A stretch of 34,022 nt of DNA from an uncultured Prevotella sp. (lineage in GTDB: Bacteria > Bacteroidota > Bacteroidia > Bacteroidales > Bacteroidaceae), in contig CAJOLE010000021.1 of NCBI GenBank assembly GCA_905235325.1, positions 1 through 34,022 on the forward strand, written 5' to 3'. A program made the position numbers and the translations under genes. The number at the start of each line of letters is the position of its first letter. The stretch's first letter is position 1. Below are positions 7,541 to 15,622 of the stretch, one piece after another. The notes under the pieces are model-generated. The model was not told where the DNA came from. It searched no databases and worked only from the letters and a program-made list of their open reading frames with translations.

Positions 7541-8554
7541 GTTGTATTGCCATATCTCAAACGAGTTGATGATGTTCTGCCACAGCACGTAGCAGCCGGC
7601 ACCGATGGAGGCGACGGGACTGAGGTACATATAGGCCACCCAGATGCTGAGGCCCGTGTTCTTCTGGAACAGAGCCTGGCCGGCGTTCACCTCAATTCCC
7701 GACGTGCCGTCGCCTGCCCGTTGCCTTTCGCCGAGCCACCGCCCGATGCCACGGCCTATGACGAACTGTACGACGCAGAGCACCAGCGTCGTGGCGGCTA
7801 TCATGAGCAGCAGCGAGACGGCCGACTGGCTGTGGACGATGTTCTTCACGGTGATGCCCGTGGTGATGCTCAGCGACACGGCCCAGCTGTAGAAGCTCAG
7901 GTTGGGCTGCGACACCACCCATCGGCGCAGCGGCTCGGCGTAGTGCTGGATGAGCCAGCCTAAGGCCAAGGGCAAGAGCAGCACCATCGACACCTTTTCG
8001 AGAATGATGAGCAGGGCCGAGAGGAAGTCGACGTGCACCGTCTGCTCCAGCAGGGGGAACACCACGGGTATGAGCAGGGCCGACATGAAGGCGGAGATGA
8101 GCGTGTAGGTGGTCATCGTCGAGATGTTGCCGCCCAGCTTGCCCACCACGACGGGTGCCGCCGCTGCCGACGGGCCGATGATGCAGGTGAGCACGGCCTC
8201 CCACAGGATGGGGTCGGCGAAGGGATTCTGGTGGAGGGCGAAGGGCGACGGGAGATTGGTGAAGGAGCCTTTTAGCCAGAGGATGACGGCGATGTTCAGG
8301 GTCACTAACAGCAGTTGTGCTGCAAGCACGCCGACGTGCCAGCGGTGGAGCCGCATCTGGTGGAAGTCTACCTTGCAGAACGTGATGAGCAGCGTCAGGA
8401 ATACCGTCACCGGCATCAGCACGTCGAACACAGACAACAGACGGTCGCCGGCTGCATCCAGCTGCGGCACAAAGTAGAACGTGAGGTAGGCCGTCGTGCC
8501 CACGGCCATCGCCACGGGCAGCGTCCAGTCCTTTACAAAGCGTATGATGTTCAT
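7529..8554 (-). CDS. Bile acid:sodium symporter (BASS) family transporter
   Basis: A 341-residue inner-membrane protein with about nine or ten hydrophobic helices from residue 8 (WTLPVAMAVGTTAYLTFYFV) to about 330. Conserved-looking stretches include TCIIGPSAAAAPVVVGKLGGN and QKNTGLSIWVAYMYLSPVASIGAGCYV, which fit the SBF/BASS fold of sodium-coupled organic anion carriers. The actual substrate is unknown; most bacterial members do not carry bile acids. The gene starts 34 bases after the phosphopantetheinyl transferase stop on the same strand, so the two are probably one transcript. Its last codons lie inside the alaS terminator hairpin. Confidence 0.82.
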   Translation of the reverse strand: MNIIRFVKDWTLPVAMAVGTTAYLTFYFVPQLDAAGDRLLSVFDVLMPVTVFLTLLITFCKVDFHQMRLHRWHVGVLAAQLLLVTLNIAVILWLKGSFTNLPSPFALHQNPFADPILWEAVLTCIIGPSAAAAPVVVGKLGGNISTMTTYTLISAFMSALLIPVVFPLLEQTVHVDFLSALLIILEKVSMVLLLPLALGWLIQHYAEPLRRWVVSQPNLSFYSWAVSLSITTGITVKNIVHSQSAVSLLLMIAATTLVLCVVQFVIGRGIGRWLGERQRAGDGTSGIEVNAGQALFQKNTGLSIWVAYMYLSPVASIGAGCYVLWQNIINSFEIWQYNQKG

Positions 8555-8569
8555 TTGTCTCGACTACGG

Positions 8570-8589
8570 ATTACACGGATTTCACGAAT
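8570..8589. repeat. Dispersed ATTACACGGATTTCACGAAT unit
   Basis: This short direct-repeat-like unit fills most of the 34-base gap between the two minus-strand genes. It resembles both arms of the inverted repeat at 1081-1166. Sequences of this kind recur in many Bacteroidota genomes, as I recall. Confidence 0.5.
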
Positions 8590-9152
8590 CATTCCTCCTC
8601 GCATACGGTATAGACGTAGTGACGGTCAAGCCGCTCGACGGTAGTAAACTGCCACGGACCGCCGTCGAGCGCCGACTTCAGGTCGACTGTGATGCCCTCG
8701 CCGGTCAGCTTCAGCCGAGCCTCCTTCATCGTCCACAGGCGGATAAAGGCCACGTCGGGACGTTCGGCGGCGGCTATCAGCTGCTGCTCCTCGTCGTTCA
8801 TGGCGTAGTGCACGATGTCCTCCTTGTACTGTCTCACCGACTCCACGTCGATGCCCACGGGCCTGCTGCTGACGGCGCAGGCCACGGCCTCGCGGCAGTG
8901 GCTTAGGTTGAAGTGAATCTCCGGGTGGCCTACGATGAAGGGCTTGCCGTGAGGGCCGTATTCGAACAGCGGGTTCTCTGCAATGCCGTACTCCTCGCGC
9001 AGTGCCTTCTTTAACAGAAGATACGCGAGGACGCACGTCCGCTGCCCCTGCTCAAACTTGAAGCTGAGTGCCTGCTTGCGCCGCTGTTCACTGATCTCGG
9101 CCAGTGCCGCCTGGAGGCTGAAGTCGCCGATATGTTCGTCGATATATACCAT
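8589..9152 (-). CDS. 4'-phosphopantetheinyl transferase (Sfp/Gsp type)
   Basis: A 187-residue cytosolic enzyme that moves the phosphopantetheine arm of coenzyme A onto a conserved serine of carrier proteins. Visible signatures are FNLSHC (81-86), G100-I-D102-V-E104 (magnesium-binding acids) and W140-T-M-K143-E144-A-R-L-K148, the WxxKEAxxK core. It is slightly shorter than B. subtilis Sfp but keeps both half-domains. No polyketide or peptide synthetase is in the window, so the target could be the fatty-acid carrier protein or an aryl-polyene or other remote system. The start at 9152 lies 8 bases from a -7 box, predicting a tiny leader. Confidence 0.88.
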   Translation of the reverse strand: MVYIDEHIGDFSLQAALAEISEQRRKQALSFKFEQGQRTCVLAYLLLKKALREEYGIAENPLFEYGPHGKPFIVGHPEIHFNLSHCREAVACAVSSRPVGIDVESVRQYKEDIVHYAMNDEEQQLIAAAERPDVAFIRLWTMKEARLKLTGEGITVDLKSALDGGPWQFTTVERLDRHYVYTVCEEE

Positions 9153-9160
9153 AGCGGCTG

Positions 9161-9168
9161 CAAAAATA
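9161..9168 (-). promoter_or_regulatory. -7 box 8 bases upstream of phosphopantetheinyl transferase
   Basis: TATTTTTG on the minus strand followed by CAGCCGCT and ATG. It would give a leader of only a few bases. Confidence 0.6.
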
Positions 9169-9210
9169 CAAAAAAAGCGTTAAATAATTGCTGCTTTGCG
9201 ATTTTTTCCG

Positions 9211-9218
9211 TACTTTTG
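9211..9218 (+). promoter_or_regulatory. -7 box for helix-hairpin-helix protein gene
   Basis: TACTTTTG, 45 bases before the ATG at 9264, divergent from the transferase promoter. Confidence 0.65.
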
Positions 9219-9263
9219 CGCTCAGAATATTATTTTCTAACCTCAAAAAAACAGAAAAGCGTT

Positions 9264-9671
9264 ATGGATTACAAGATCATCGACATCGAAGGCGTAGGCG
9301 AAGTGTACGCCGAGAAGCTCATTGCAGCGGGAATCAACAAGGCCAGCGAACTCTTAGAGAAGTGCGCCGCCCCGAAGGGCCGCAAGGAACTGGCTGAGGC
9401 CACGGGCATCTCAGAGAAGCTCATCCTGAAGTGGACCAACCACACCGACCTCTACCGCATCAGCGGCGTCGGCCCGCAGTTTGCCGAACTCTTAGAGAAG
9501 GCCGGTGTCGACACCGTCAAGGAGTTCCGCCACCGTGTGCCCGAGAACCTGCAGCCGAAGCTGGAGGAAATCAACGCCCAGTTCCACATCTGTGGCCGCG
9601 TGCCTGCCGTCAGCGAGGTGCAGAAGATGGTAGACCAGGCCAAGGAGCTGGAGCCGAAGATGACGTACTAA
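9264..9671 (+). CDS. DUF4332-like helix-hairpin-helix protein
   Basis: A 135-residue protein with two helix-hairpin-helix motifs: IEGVGEVYAEKLIAAGI near residues 8-24 and ISGVGPQFAELLEKAGV near 69-85. Each is followed by a helical segment (ATGISEKLILKWTNHTDLYR and VPENLQPKLEEINAQF). This layout matches the DUF4332 family. Such motifs usually bind the DNA or RNA backbone or act as protein docking sites, but no function for this protein is known to me. There is no signal peptide. The ATG at 9264 is preferred because earlier in-frame starts overlap the promoter region. It is monocistronic with a clear terminator. Confidence 0.82.
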   Translation: MDYKIIDIEGVGEVYAEKLIAAGINKASELLEKCAAPKGRKELAEATGISEKLILKWTNHTDLYRISGVGPQFAELLEKAGVDTVKEFRHRVPENLQPKLEEINAQFHICGRVPAVSEVQKMVDQAKELEPKMTY

Positions 9672-9689
9672 ACTGCCAGACGATTTAGC

Positions 9690-9724
9690 AGAGCGGGTGC
9701 CTCAGCCAAGGAGGCATCCGCTCT
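9690..9724 (+). terminator. Terminator after helix-hairpin-helix protein gene
   Basis: A 14-bp stem (9690-9703 with 9711-9724, one G-T wobble) with a 7-base loop, 18 bases after the stop and followed by TTGTGT. Confidence 0.75.
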
Positions 9725-9882
9725 TTGTGTAATAGAGGGCATCACGGCCATCCGTTCACGGCCTCCAGACAGCTGCCGTCGGAACGTTTGTACCCATTAC
9801 CTTTGATATAAGAAACACAACCGACACTTCCTGCACTTCGTGCTTAACTTGCTGATAGCCAATGCGTATTTAGGGATGCTTA
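9725..9882. other. Spacer with no recognised gene
   Basis: There is no coding potential that I trust. A TACCTTTG box occurs at 9798-9805 on the plus strand without a following gene and could be chance or drive a small RNA. An ACCGACACTTCC unit at 9820-9831 resembles the repeat units of the next segment. Confidence 0.4.
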
Positions 9883-10145
9883 TTTTATCCTACACCTGAA
9901 CCGACACCGAGACGCCGTGGACTACTATGGAGACCAGAAGCGCATGACCCCGACCGTATGAACAATCGGAGCCGGAAGAAAACCGGCTGCTTTTGCTCAA
10001 AAGGCGGCAGGTTTTGCCTAAAAGGCGGCGGGTTTTGGGCAAAACCCGCCGCCTTTTGGCGGTGCCGTCCGCCGAATGTCTGAAACTGCGCTCAGGGTAT
10101 GAACCGACAGTCAGGTGTAGGAAGTGTAGGAAGTGTAGGATAAAA
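9883..10145. repeat. 263-bp repeat element with 13-bp terminal inverted repeats
   Basis: The left end TTTTATCCTACAC (9883-9895) is the exact reverse complement of GTGTAGGATAAAA (10133-10145). Inside are a degenerate 17-mer (9999-10015), a perfect AAAAGGCGGCGGGTTTT (10020-10036) and its perfect inverted copy (10041-10057), which make a 17-bp stem with a GGGC loop. The last 33 bases equal 17-49, and the GGCGGCGGG 17-mer matches the triple repeat at 244-302. No protein-coding frame or clear target-site duplication is visible. It resembles a MITE or palindromic intergenic unit, possibly built from simpler repeats. Confidence 0.6.
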
Positions 10146-10171
10146 AGTACAAATGACAATCAGTGGCAAAT

Positions 10172-10205
10172 AAAAAGTCTCCCGTGCTTCACAGCAAGGG
10201 AGACT
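10172..10205 (-). terminator. Rho-independent terminator for rhaD
   Basis: AGTCTCCC (10176-10183) pairs with GGGAGACT (10198-10205), with four further inner pairs. Read on the minus strand the stem is followed by TTTTTA, a normal U-run, about 50 bases after the rhaD stop. Confidence 0.8.
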
Positions 10206-10252
10206 CCTGATTTGTTTTAATATTAGTCAGTAGTCGTTAGTATATGTTCGTT

Positions 10253-11062
10253 TTAGCGAGGTAAGTTAAAAGCGATAGTCATTTCCTTCATCTGCTCGTC
10301 GCTCATGCCTTCGGGCTCGAAGCCCATAGCGCGGGCATTGATGTATATCTTGGCCGACTTCGACAGCACGTCAATCTGGTCGAAGGCATCCATCACGTCC
10401 GTGCCCTTGGCAAAGACGCCGTGCTTCTCCCACATCACTACGTCGTAGTCCTCCAGCTCCTTCAGGGTGGCGTCGGCCAGCTCGTTGCTGCCCGGCAGGG
10501 TGTAGGGCACGATGCCGAGCCCCAGCGGGCAGAATGCCTTCGTCTCGGGAATCATCGACCAGAGTAGGCGTGTGAGCACGTCCTTGCCGAGCATCTCGCG
10601 GTTGTGGCTCATGGCCACCAGCTCGATGGGGTGGGTGTGGACGGTGGCCTTGTAGCCGCTGCCCGTCTCAATCTGGCGGGCGTGTACGGTCAGGTGGCTT
10701 GGCAGCTCTGAGGTGGGCATCACCGGCTCGTCGGCAATGATGACGTAGGATGCGCAGTCGTCGAGGATGCGGATGACGGAGCCGTTCTGCATCGGCTGCC
10801 GGGCGAGGTCGCGCATACGCTTGCCCGTCCCCTTGCAGTAGAAGTAGCAGCCCTTCAGTGCGGGCAGCGTCACGCCGATTGGCTTCGCGTCGCTGATGGC
10901 GGGCAGCCGGCGCATCTCGTCGTCGGCATGTTCGGTGATGTTCACCGTGATATTGCCGCCGTTGCGCTCGGCCCAGCCGTTCTGCCACAGGTAGCCTGCG
11001 ACTTCGGCCACTTTGTCAATCTCCGCCTTCAGGGCAGGGCGTCCTTCCAGTATGCTGTTCAT
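10253..11062 (-). CDS. rhaD: Rhamnulose-1-phosphate aldolase
   Basis: A 269-residue class II zinc aldolase that splits L-rhamnulose 1-phosphate into dihydroxyacetone phosphate and L-lactaldehyde. Zinc ligands H142 and H144 (VHTHPIEL) and H214 (WEKHGVF) and catalytic E119 (SELPSHL) are in the positions expected from the well-studied E. coli enzyme. The phosphate-binding segment ERNGGNITVN is at residues 32-41. The length is typical. No rhaB, rhaA, rhaT or rhamnose regulator is nearby. The gene has its own promoter at 11092-11099 and its own terminator, so it is a stand-alone unit. A fuculose aldolase is less likely given the length and motifs. Confidence 0.93.
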   Translation of the reverse strand: MNSILEGRPALKAEIDKVAEVAGYLWQNGWAERNGGNITVNITEHADDEMRRLPAISDAKPIGVTLPALKGCYFYCKGTGKRMRDLARQPMQNGSVIRILDDCASYVIIADEPVMPTSELPSHLTVHARQIETGSGYKATVHTHPIELVAMSHNREMLGKDVLTRLLWSMIPETKAFCPLGLGIVPYTLPGSNELADATLKELEDYDVVMWEKHGVFAKGTDVMDAFDQIDVLSKSAKIYINARAMGFEPEGMSDEQMKEMTIAFNLPR

Positions 11063-11091
11063 CTGATGTCTCCAGTGTTATTTTTCGGCTG

Positions 11092-11099
11092 CAAAGTTA
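11092..11099 (-). promoter_or_regulatory. -7 box for rhaD
   Basis: TAACTTTG on the minus strand, 29 bases before the rhaD ATG, in the familiar CGTAACTTTGCAGC context. Confidence 0.7.
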
Positions 11100-11228
11100 C
11101 GATAAAAAAAATACAACAGGCAGCGATTTCTGATTTTAACACTGTAATTTATGACCGTCGAAGTGTTTTTTTTGAGTTTCTGGTGAAGGGATTACCAGTT
11201 TGTCAGTAACGTGGGCACGGCCGCGTTG

Positions 11229-14200
11229 TCAGCGTCGGCGGAACACGCGCTCCTCGACGGTCTGGAAGATGACGAACAGCGCAGGGACGATGAACAGCAG
11301 GCTGGCGGTGCCGATGAGCATACCGCCGATGACGCCCACGCCGAGCGAGCGGTTGCCGTTGGCACCGACGCCGGTGGCGATGGCCAGGGGCAGCAGGCCG
11401 AAGATCATCGTCAGCGAGGTCATCAGGATGGGGCGCAGGCGGACGGCGGCGGCATTGAGGGCGGCGGCGACGATGCTCATGCCCTGACGGCGGCGCTCGG
11501 AGGCGTACTCCGTGAGCAGGATGGCCGTCTTCGACAGCAAGCCGATGAGCATGATGAGTCCGGTCTGCATATAGATGTTGTTCTCGAGTCCCCACAGCTG
11601 GGCGAAGAGGAACGAGCCGGCCAGTCCGAAGGGCACGCTCAGGATGACGGCCAGCGGGATGAACAGGCTCTCGTAGAGTGCGCAGAGGATGAGGTAGACA
11701 AAAACGATGACGATGACGAAGACCAGCGAGGTGGAGTTCTGCGCCGAGGCCTCCTCGCGGGCCATGCCGCCGAACTCGTAGCCGTAGCCCTCGGGCAGCA
11801 CCTCGGCCGCCGTCTCGCGGATGGCATCGAGGGCCTGTCCGCTGCTGTAGCCCGCCTCAGCCGTTCCGCCCACCTGGATGGAGGGGAAGAGGTTGAAGCG
11901 CGAGAGCGTCTCCGAGCCGTAGATGCGCGTCAGCGTGACGTACTGGCCGATGGGCGACATCTCGCCGCTGCTTGACCTGACGAAGATGTTGTTGAGCGAC
12001 TCCGTGTCGAGGCGGTACTCGGGCGAGGCCTGCACCATGACGCGGTAGAGCTTGGTGAAGCGCACGAAGTTGGAGGCGTAGGAGCCGCCGATGTAGCCGC
12101 TGAGGGCGGTGAGCACGTCGCCGGGCGACACGCCGCGCCGCTTGCAGAGGGCGGCGTCGACCTCGATGCGATACTGCGGGTACTTCAGCGAGAAGTTGGT
12201 GAAGGCGCGGCTGATCTCCGGCCGCTCGTTCAGTGCGGCAATGAGGCGGTTGGTCTGCGCCAGCAGCTCGTCGATGGTGCCGCCGTGCTTGTCCTGCACG
12301 TGCAGCTCGAAGCCGTTGAGCCGGCCGAAGCCCGGCAGCATGTTCTGCGTGTTCACCTGAATCTTCGCATTGGCGATGTCGGCGGTGCGGCGGTAAATCT
12401 CGTCGACGACGCTCTGCACGTCGTCGCCCTTGCCCTTGCGCTCGTCCCACATCTTCAGCTTCAGGGTGAAATTGCCGTTCGACGACGACTGCTCGAAGTT
12501 GTTGCTGTTGCCGGCGATGAGCGAGTAGATGCGCAGCTGCGGCAGGTCGTTGATGCGCTCCTCTACCTCTTTTAAGATGTGGTAGGTCTGCTGGAGGCTG
12601 CTGCCTGGCGAAGCCTGCACGTTGATGAAGACGGTGCCCATGTCCTCGTTGGGCACGAGCCCGGTCTTCGTCGTGCGCATCATCCAGAACAACAGGCCGA
12701 CTGACGCCACGACGAGCACGACAGCCACCCAGGGGCGGCGCATGAAGCGGCCTACGGCGTGGCGGTAATGCCCGACGAGGGCCGTGAAGAAGGCGGTGAA
12801 GCGGGAGCGGAGGTGGTGGGGTTGATGGGCAGATTGCACGCCACCCCCACCAAGCCCGTCGCCCGGCTTCATAATCAGCGCACACAGCGCCGGCGACAGC
12901 GTCAGCGCATTGAAGAGCGAGATGCCCACGGCAATCGCCATCGTCAGTCCGAACTGCGTGTAGAACGTCCCCGTGACGCCGCCGACGAAGCAGACGGGCA
13001 CGAAGACGGCCATGAACACGAGCGTGGTGGTGACGAGCGCCGACGTGATGTCGTGCATGGCCTGCACCGTCACCTCGCCCCGCGCCTGCGACCTTGCGCC
13101 GCTGTCAAGCTTCGTCTGCACCGCCTCGACCACCACGATGGCATCGTCGACCACGGTGCCGATGACCAGCACGAGGGCGAAGAGCGTGAGCATGTTGAGC
13201 GAGAAGCCGATGGCATAGATGACGGCCAGCGTGGCCACGAGCGACACGACGATGGCGATGGCAGGGATGATGGTGGCGCGCCAGCTCTGCAGGAAGACGA
13301 ACACGACGAAGACCACCAGCACGAGGGCCTCAAACAGGGTCTCCACGACGCTGGCGATGGAGGCGTCGAGGAAGTCCTTCTTCGACTCGATGTCCTCGAT
13401 GACGATGCCCGGCGGCAGCGACTGGCGGATGTCCTCCACCTCGCGGTCTATCTGCTCGATGATCTCGTTGGCGTTGGAGCCGGCCATCTGGTTGATGCTG
13501 ATGTTCACGCCAGGCCGGCCGTTGGTCTCGCCGATGATGTTGTAGTTCTGCGACCCCAGCTCGACGCGGGCAATGTCGCCGATGCGCAGCACGTTGCCGT
13601 CGGGCAGCGAGCGGATGACGAGGTTTCTGTAGCCTTCCTCGTCCTCGTAGGTGCCCCGGTATTTCAGCACATACTGGAACGTGTTCTGGCTCTCGGCACC
13701 CAGCGTGCCCGTGGCCACCTCGACGTTCTGCTCGCTGAGCACCTGCGTGATGTCGTTGGGCGTCAGGTTGTAGCTCGCCATCTTCAGTGGGTCGAGCCAG
13801 ATGCGCATCGAGTAGTCGGCACCCATCACGTTGACCTCGCCAACGCCGGGAATACGGCTCAGGCGCGGCTCAATGTTGATCTTTGTGTAGTTGGCTAAGA
13901 AGGCGCGGTCGAAGGTGCTGTCAGGACTGTAGACGCTGAGCTGCTTGATGTTCGACGTCTGGCGCTTGCGCACAGTCAGGCCGCTCTTCACCACGTCGCT
14001 GGGCAGGCGGCCCTGCACGGTGGCGGCGCGGTTCTGCACGTTGACCATCGCCATGTCGGGGTCGGTGCCCTGCCGGAAGAAGATGCTGATGTTGGCCGAG
14101 CCGTTGTTTGAGGCCGACGACGTCATGTACATCATGCCCTCGACGCCGTTGATGGCCTCCTCGAGGGGCACGACGACGCTCTTCTGCACCGTCTCGGCGT

Positions 14201-14360
14201 TGGCGCCGGTATAGCTGGCCATGACGCGCACCGTCGGGGGTGCTATTTCCGGGAACTGCTCCAGGGCAAGCTGGCTCAGTCCGATGATGCCCACGAGCAC
14301 CATCAGCACGCTGATTACGCCGGATAATATCGGGCGGTCTATGAATGTCTTGACGTTCAC
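11229..14360 (-). CDS. RND efflux pump, AcrB/HAE1 type
   Basis: A 1043-residue inner-membrane proton-driven exporter of hydrophobic and amphiphilic compounds. It begins VNVKTFIDRPILSGVISVLMVL (first helix) and has the usual two halves, each a large periplasmic loop plus a helix bundle. The proton-relay acidic pair is visible in GTVVDDAIVVVEAV near residue 400, and the second half contains GLLSKTAILLTEYA. The start is GTG at 14360; no in-frame ATG lies closer upstream, and the encoded start matches the family. A GAGGA sequence directly precedes it. A Gly/His-rich patch (GLGGGGVQSAHQPHH) lies in the central cytosolic loop. It follows the adaptor gene by 36 bases, and no outer-membrane channel gene follows. 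Confidence 0.95.
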   Translation of the reverse strand: MNVKTFIDRPILSGVISVLMVLVGIIGLSQLALEQFPEIAPPTVRVMASYTGANAETVQKSVVVPLEEAINGVEGMMYMTSSASNNGSANISIFFRQGTDPDMAMVNVQNRAATVQGRLPSDVVKSGLTVRKRQTSNIKQLSVYSPDSTFDRAFLANYTKINIEPRLSRIPGVGEVNVMGADYSMRIWLDPLKMASYNLTPNDITQVLSEQNVEVATGTLGAESQNTFQYVLKYRGTYEDEEGYRNLVIRSLPDGNVLRIGDIARVELGSQNYNIIGETNGRPGVNISINQMAGSNANEIIEQIDREVEDIRQSLPPGIVIEDIESKKDFLDASIASVVETLFEALVLVVFVVFVFLQSWRATIIPAIAIVVSLVATLAVIYAIGFSLNMLTLFALVLVIGTVVDDAIVVVEAVQTKLDSGARSQARGEVTVQAMHDITSALVTTTLVFMAVFVPVCFVGGVTGTFYTQFGLTMAIAVGISLFNALTLSPALCALIMKPGDGLGGGGVQSAHQPHHLRSRFTAFFTALVGHYRHAVGRFMRRPWVAVVLVVASVGLLFWMMRTTKTGLVPNEDMGTVFINVQASPGSSLQQTYHILKEVEERINDLPQLRIYSLIAGNSNNFEQSSSNGNFTLKLKMWDERKGKGDDVQSVVDEIYRRTADIANAKIQVNTQNMLPGFGRLNGFELHVQDKHGGTIDELLAQTNRLIAALNERPEISRAFTNFSLKYPQYRIEVDAALCKRRGVSPGDVLTALSGYIGGSYASNFVRFTKLYRVMVQASPEYRLDTESLNNIFVRSSSGEMSPIGQYVTLTRIYGSETLSRFNLFPSIQVGGTAEAGYSSGQALDAIRETAAEVLPEGYGYEFGGMAREEASAQNSTSLVFVIVIVFVYLILCALYESLFIPLAVILSVPFGLAGSFLFAQLWGLENNIYMQTGLIMLIGLLSKTAILLTEYASERRRQGMSIVAAALNAAAVRLRPILMTSLTMIFGLLPLAIATGVGANGNRSLGVGVIGGMLIGTASLLFIVPALFVIFQTVEERVFRRR

Positions 14361-14396
14361 TCCTCTTGTCGTTTTCTTTGTTTCGGTGTTTCTAAG

Positions 14397-15509
14397 CTAC
14401 TGATTCCTTTCGCTCTTCACCTCAATGCCGTCCTTGAGCAGGCCGGCTCCCTCGGCAATGATGACGTCGCCCTTGGCAAGACCCGCCTCGACGACATACT
14501 CACGGCCGTTGTTCAGACGGAACAGCTCGACGGGCGTGGACTTCGTCTTGCCGTCCACCACCTTGTAGACGAAGGTGCGGTTCTGAAGCTCGTAGGTGGC
14601 CTCCTGGGGCACGACGATACAGTCCTTGCGCTGGGTGGAGACGATGACCTTGCCGCTGCCGCCGTTGTGCAGCAGGTGCCCGTCGTTGGGGAAGGTGGCG
14701 CGTATCTCGACGGCACCGGTCGACGCATCGACGGTGCCGCTGACGGCATCGATGCGCCCCTGACGGGCATATTCCGTGCCGTTGCTCAGCAGGAACCCGA
14801 CGCTGGGCGACTGACGGATGAACTCGTCCATCGAGCCGTACTGGCCGATGAGGTCGATGGCCTGATTCTCGCTGATGCTGAAGTAGGCATACATCTCATG
14901 GTCGTCGGCCACGGTGACGAGCGGCTCGCTGATGCTGCTGCTGACGAGCGAGCCGACGTGCCACGGTATCATCGAGGCAACACCGCTGACGGGGCTCTTC
15001 ACCTCGGTGTACGTCAGCTGCCAGCGGGCATTGCGCTCCTGGGCCTGGGCCTGAGCAAGAGCGGCCTCGGCTTCGAGCAGTGCATTGTGCATGGTCTGCA
15101 CCGACACGTCGCCGACGACCGAACCTTCCTGCAGCCGCCGCTCGTTCTCGTAGTTCATGCGCGCCGTGGCAAGCTTGGCCTCGGCACTCCGGCGGGCGGC
15201 CACGGCCACCTCCAAGGCAGCACGGTATGGCACTTGGTCGATGATGAAGAGCGTCTGACCCTGCCTGACGGCATCGCCCTCGCGGATGCAGATGCGCGTG
15301 ATGTTTCCCGTCACTTGCGGCCTTACCTCCACAATCTGCCGCCCCGTCAGCCGTGCGCTGTACTGCTGGCTGAGCGTGATGTCTTGGGTGGTGACGGTCA
15401 TGGTCGGGTAGTATGCACTATCGCCCCGCGCCTTCTTCTGTTCGCCGGCACAGGATATATACAATAGGCACAACAAGACGGCACCTATAGTGCTTAATTT
15501 ATTTTCCAT
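14397..15509 (-). CDS. RND efflux periplasmic adaptor (membrane fusion lipoprotein)
   Basis: A 370-residue adaptor that links the RND pump to an outer-membrane channel. The N-terminus carries a lipoprotein signal with lipobox YISC, so the lipid anchor is C20. Then come the barrel-sandwich half (VRPQVTGNITRICIREGDAVRQGQTLFIID), an Ala/Arg/Glu-rich alpha hairpin at about residues 100-160, the second lipoyl half (VKSPVSGVASMIPWHVGSLV), a beta-barrel and a membrane-proximal domain. This is the AcrA/MexA arrangement. It is the first gene of a two-gene operon with the pump. The substrate is unknown. The divergent neighbour is the PUL regulator, with 113 bases between the starts. Confidence 0.93.
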   Translation of the reverse strand: MENKLSTIGAVLLCLLYISCAGEQKKARGDSAYYPTMTVTTQDITLSQQYSARLTGRQIVEVRPQVTGNITRICIREGDAVRQGQTLFIIDQVPYRAALEVAVAARRSAEAKLATARMNYENERRLQEGSVVGDVSVQTMHNALLEAEAALAQAQAQERNARWQLTYTEVKSPVSGVASMIPWHVGSLVSSSISEPLVTVADDHEMYAYFSISENQAIDLIGQYGSMDEFIRQSPSVGFLLSNGTEYARQGRIDAVSGTVDASTGAVEIRATFPNDGHLLHNGGSGKVIVSTQRKDCIVVPQEATYELQNRTFVYKVVDGKTKSTPVELFRLNNGREYVVEAGLAKGDVIIAEGAGLLKDGIEVKSERNQ

Positions 15510-15610
15510 ATCAATTTGTTTGACCTTCGGCGGTGTCGAAAGTAAAGAACGACGGCTGCAATTTATATTTTATTAACCTTCGCGGAGACTCTTTTTTTAC
15601 CTTTTTACAT

Positions 15611-15618
15611 TACCTTTG
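15611..15618 (+). promoter_or_regulatory. -7 box 4 bases upstream of PUL regulator start
   Basis: TACCTTTG followed by CACT and ATG at 15623, the same geometry as the metalloprotease gene. It fixes the start at 15623 and predicts a leaderless transcript. Confidence 0.7.
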
Positions 15619-15622
15619 CACT

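Noticed and set aside
9798..9805. TACCTTTG as a promoter for a small RNA
   Set aside because: No downstream structure or terminator pairs with it clearly; it may be chance.
11186..11228. Remnant of an outer-membrane channel gene after the RND pump
   Set aside because: A short open stretch is present but shows no recognisable TolC-family residues.
12759..13898. Long plus-strand frame opposite the RND pump gene
   Set aside because: Asp/His/Arg-rich shadow of the pump with no domain or promoter.
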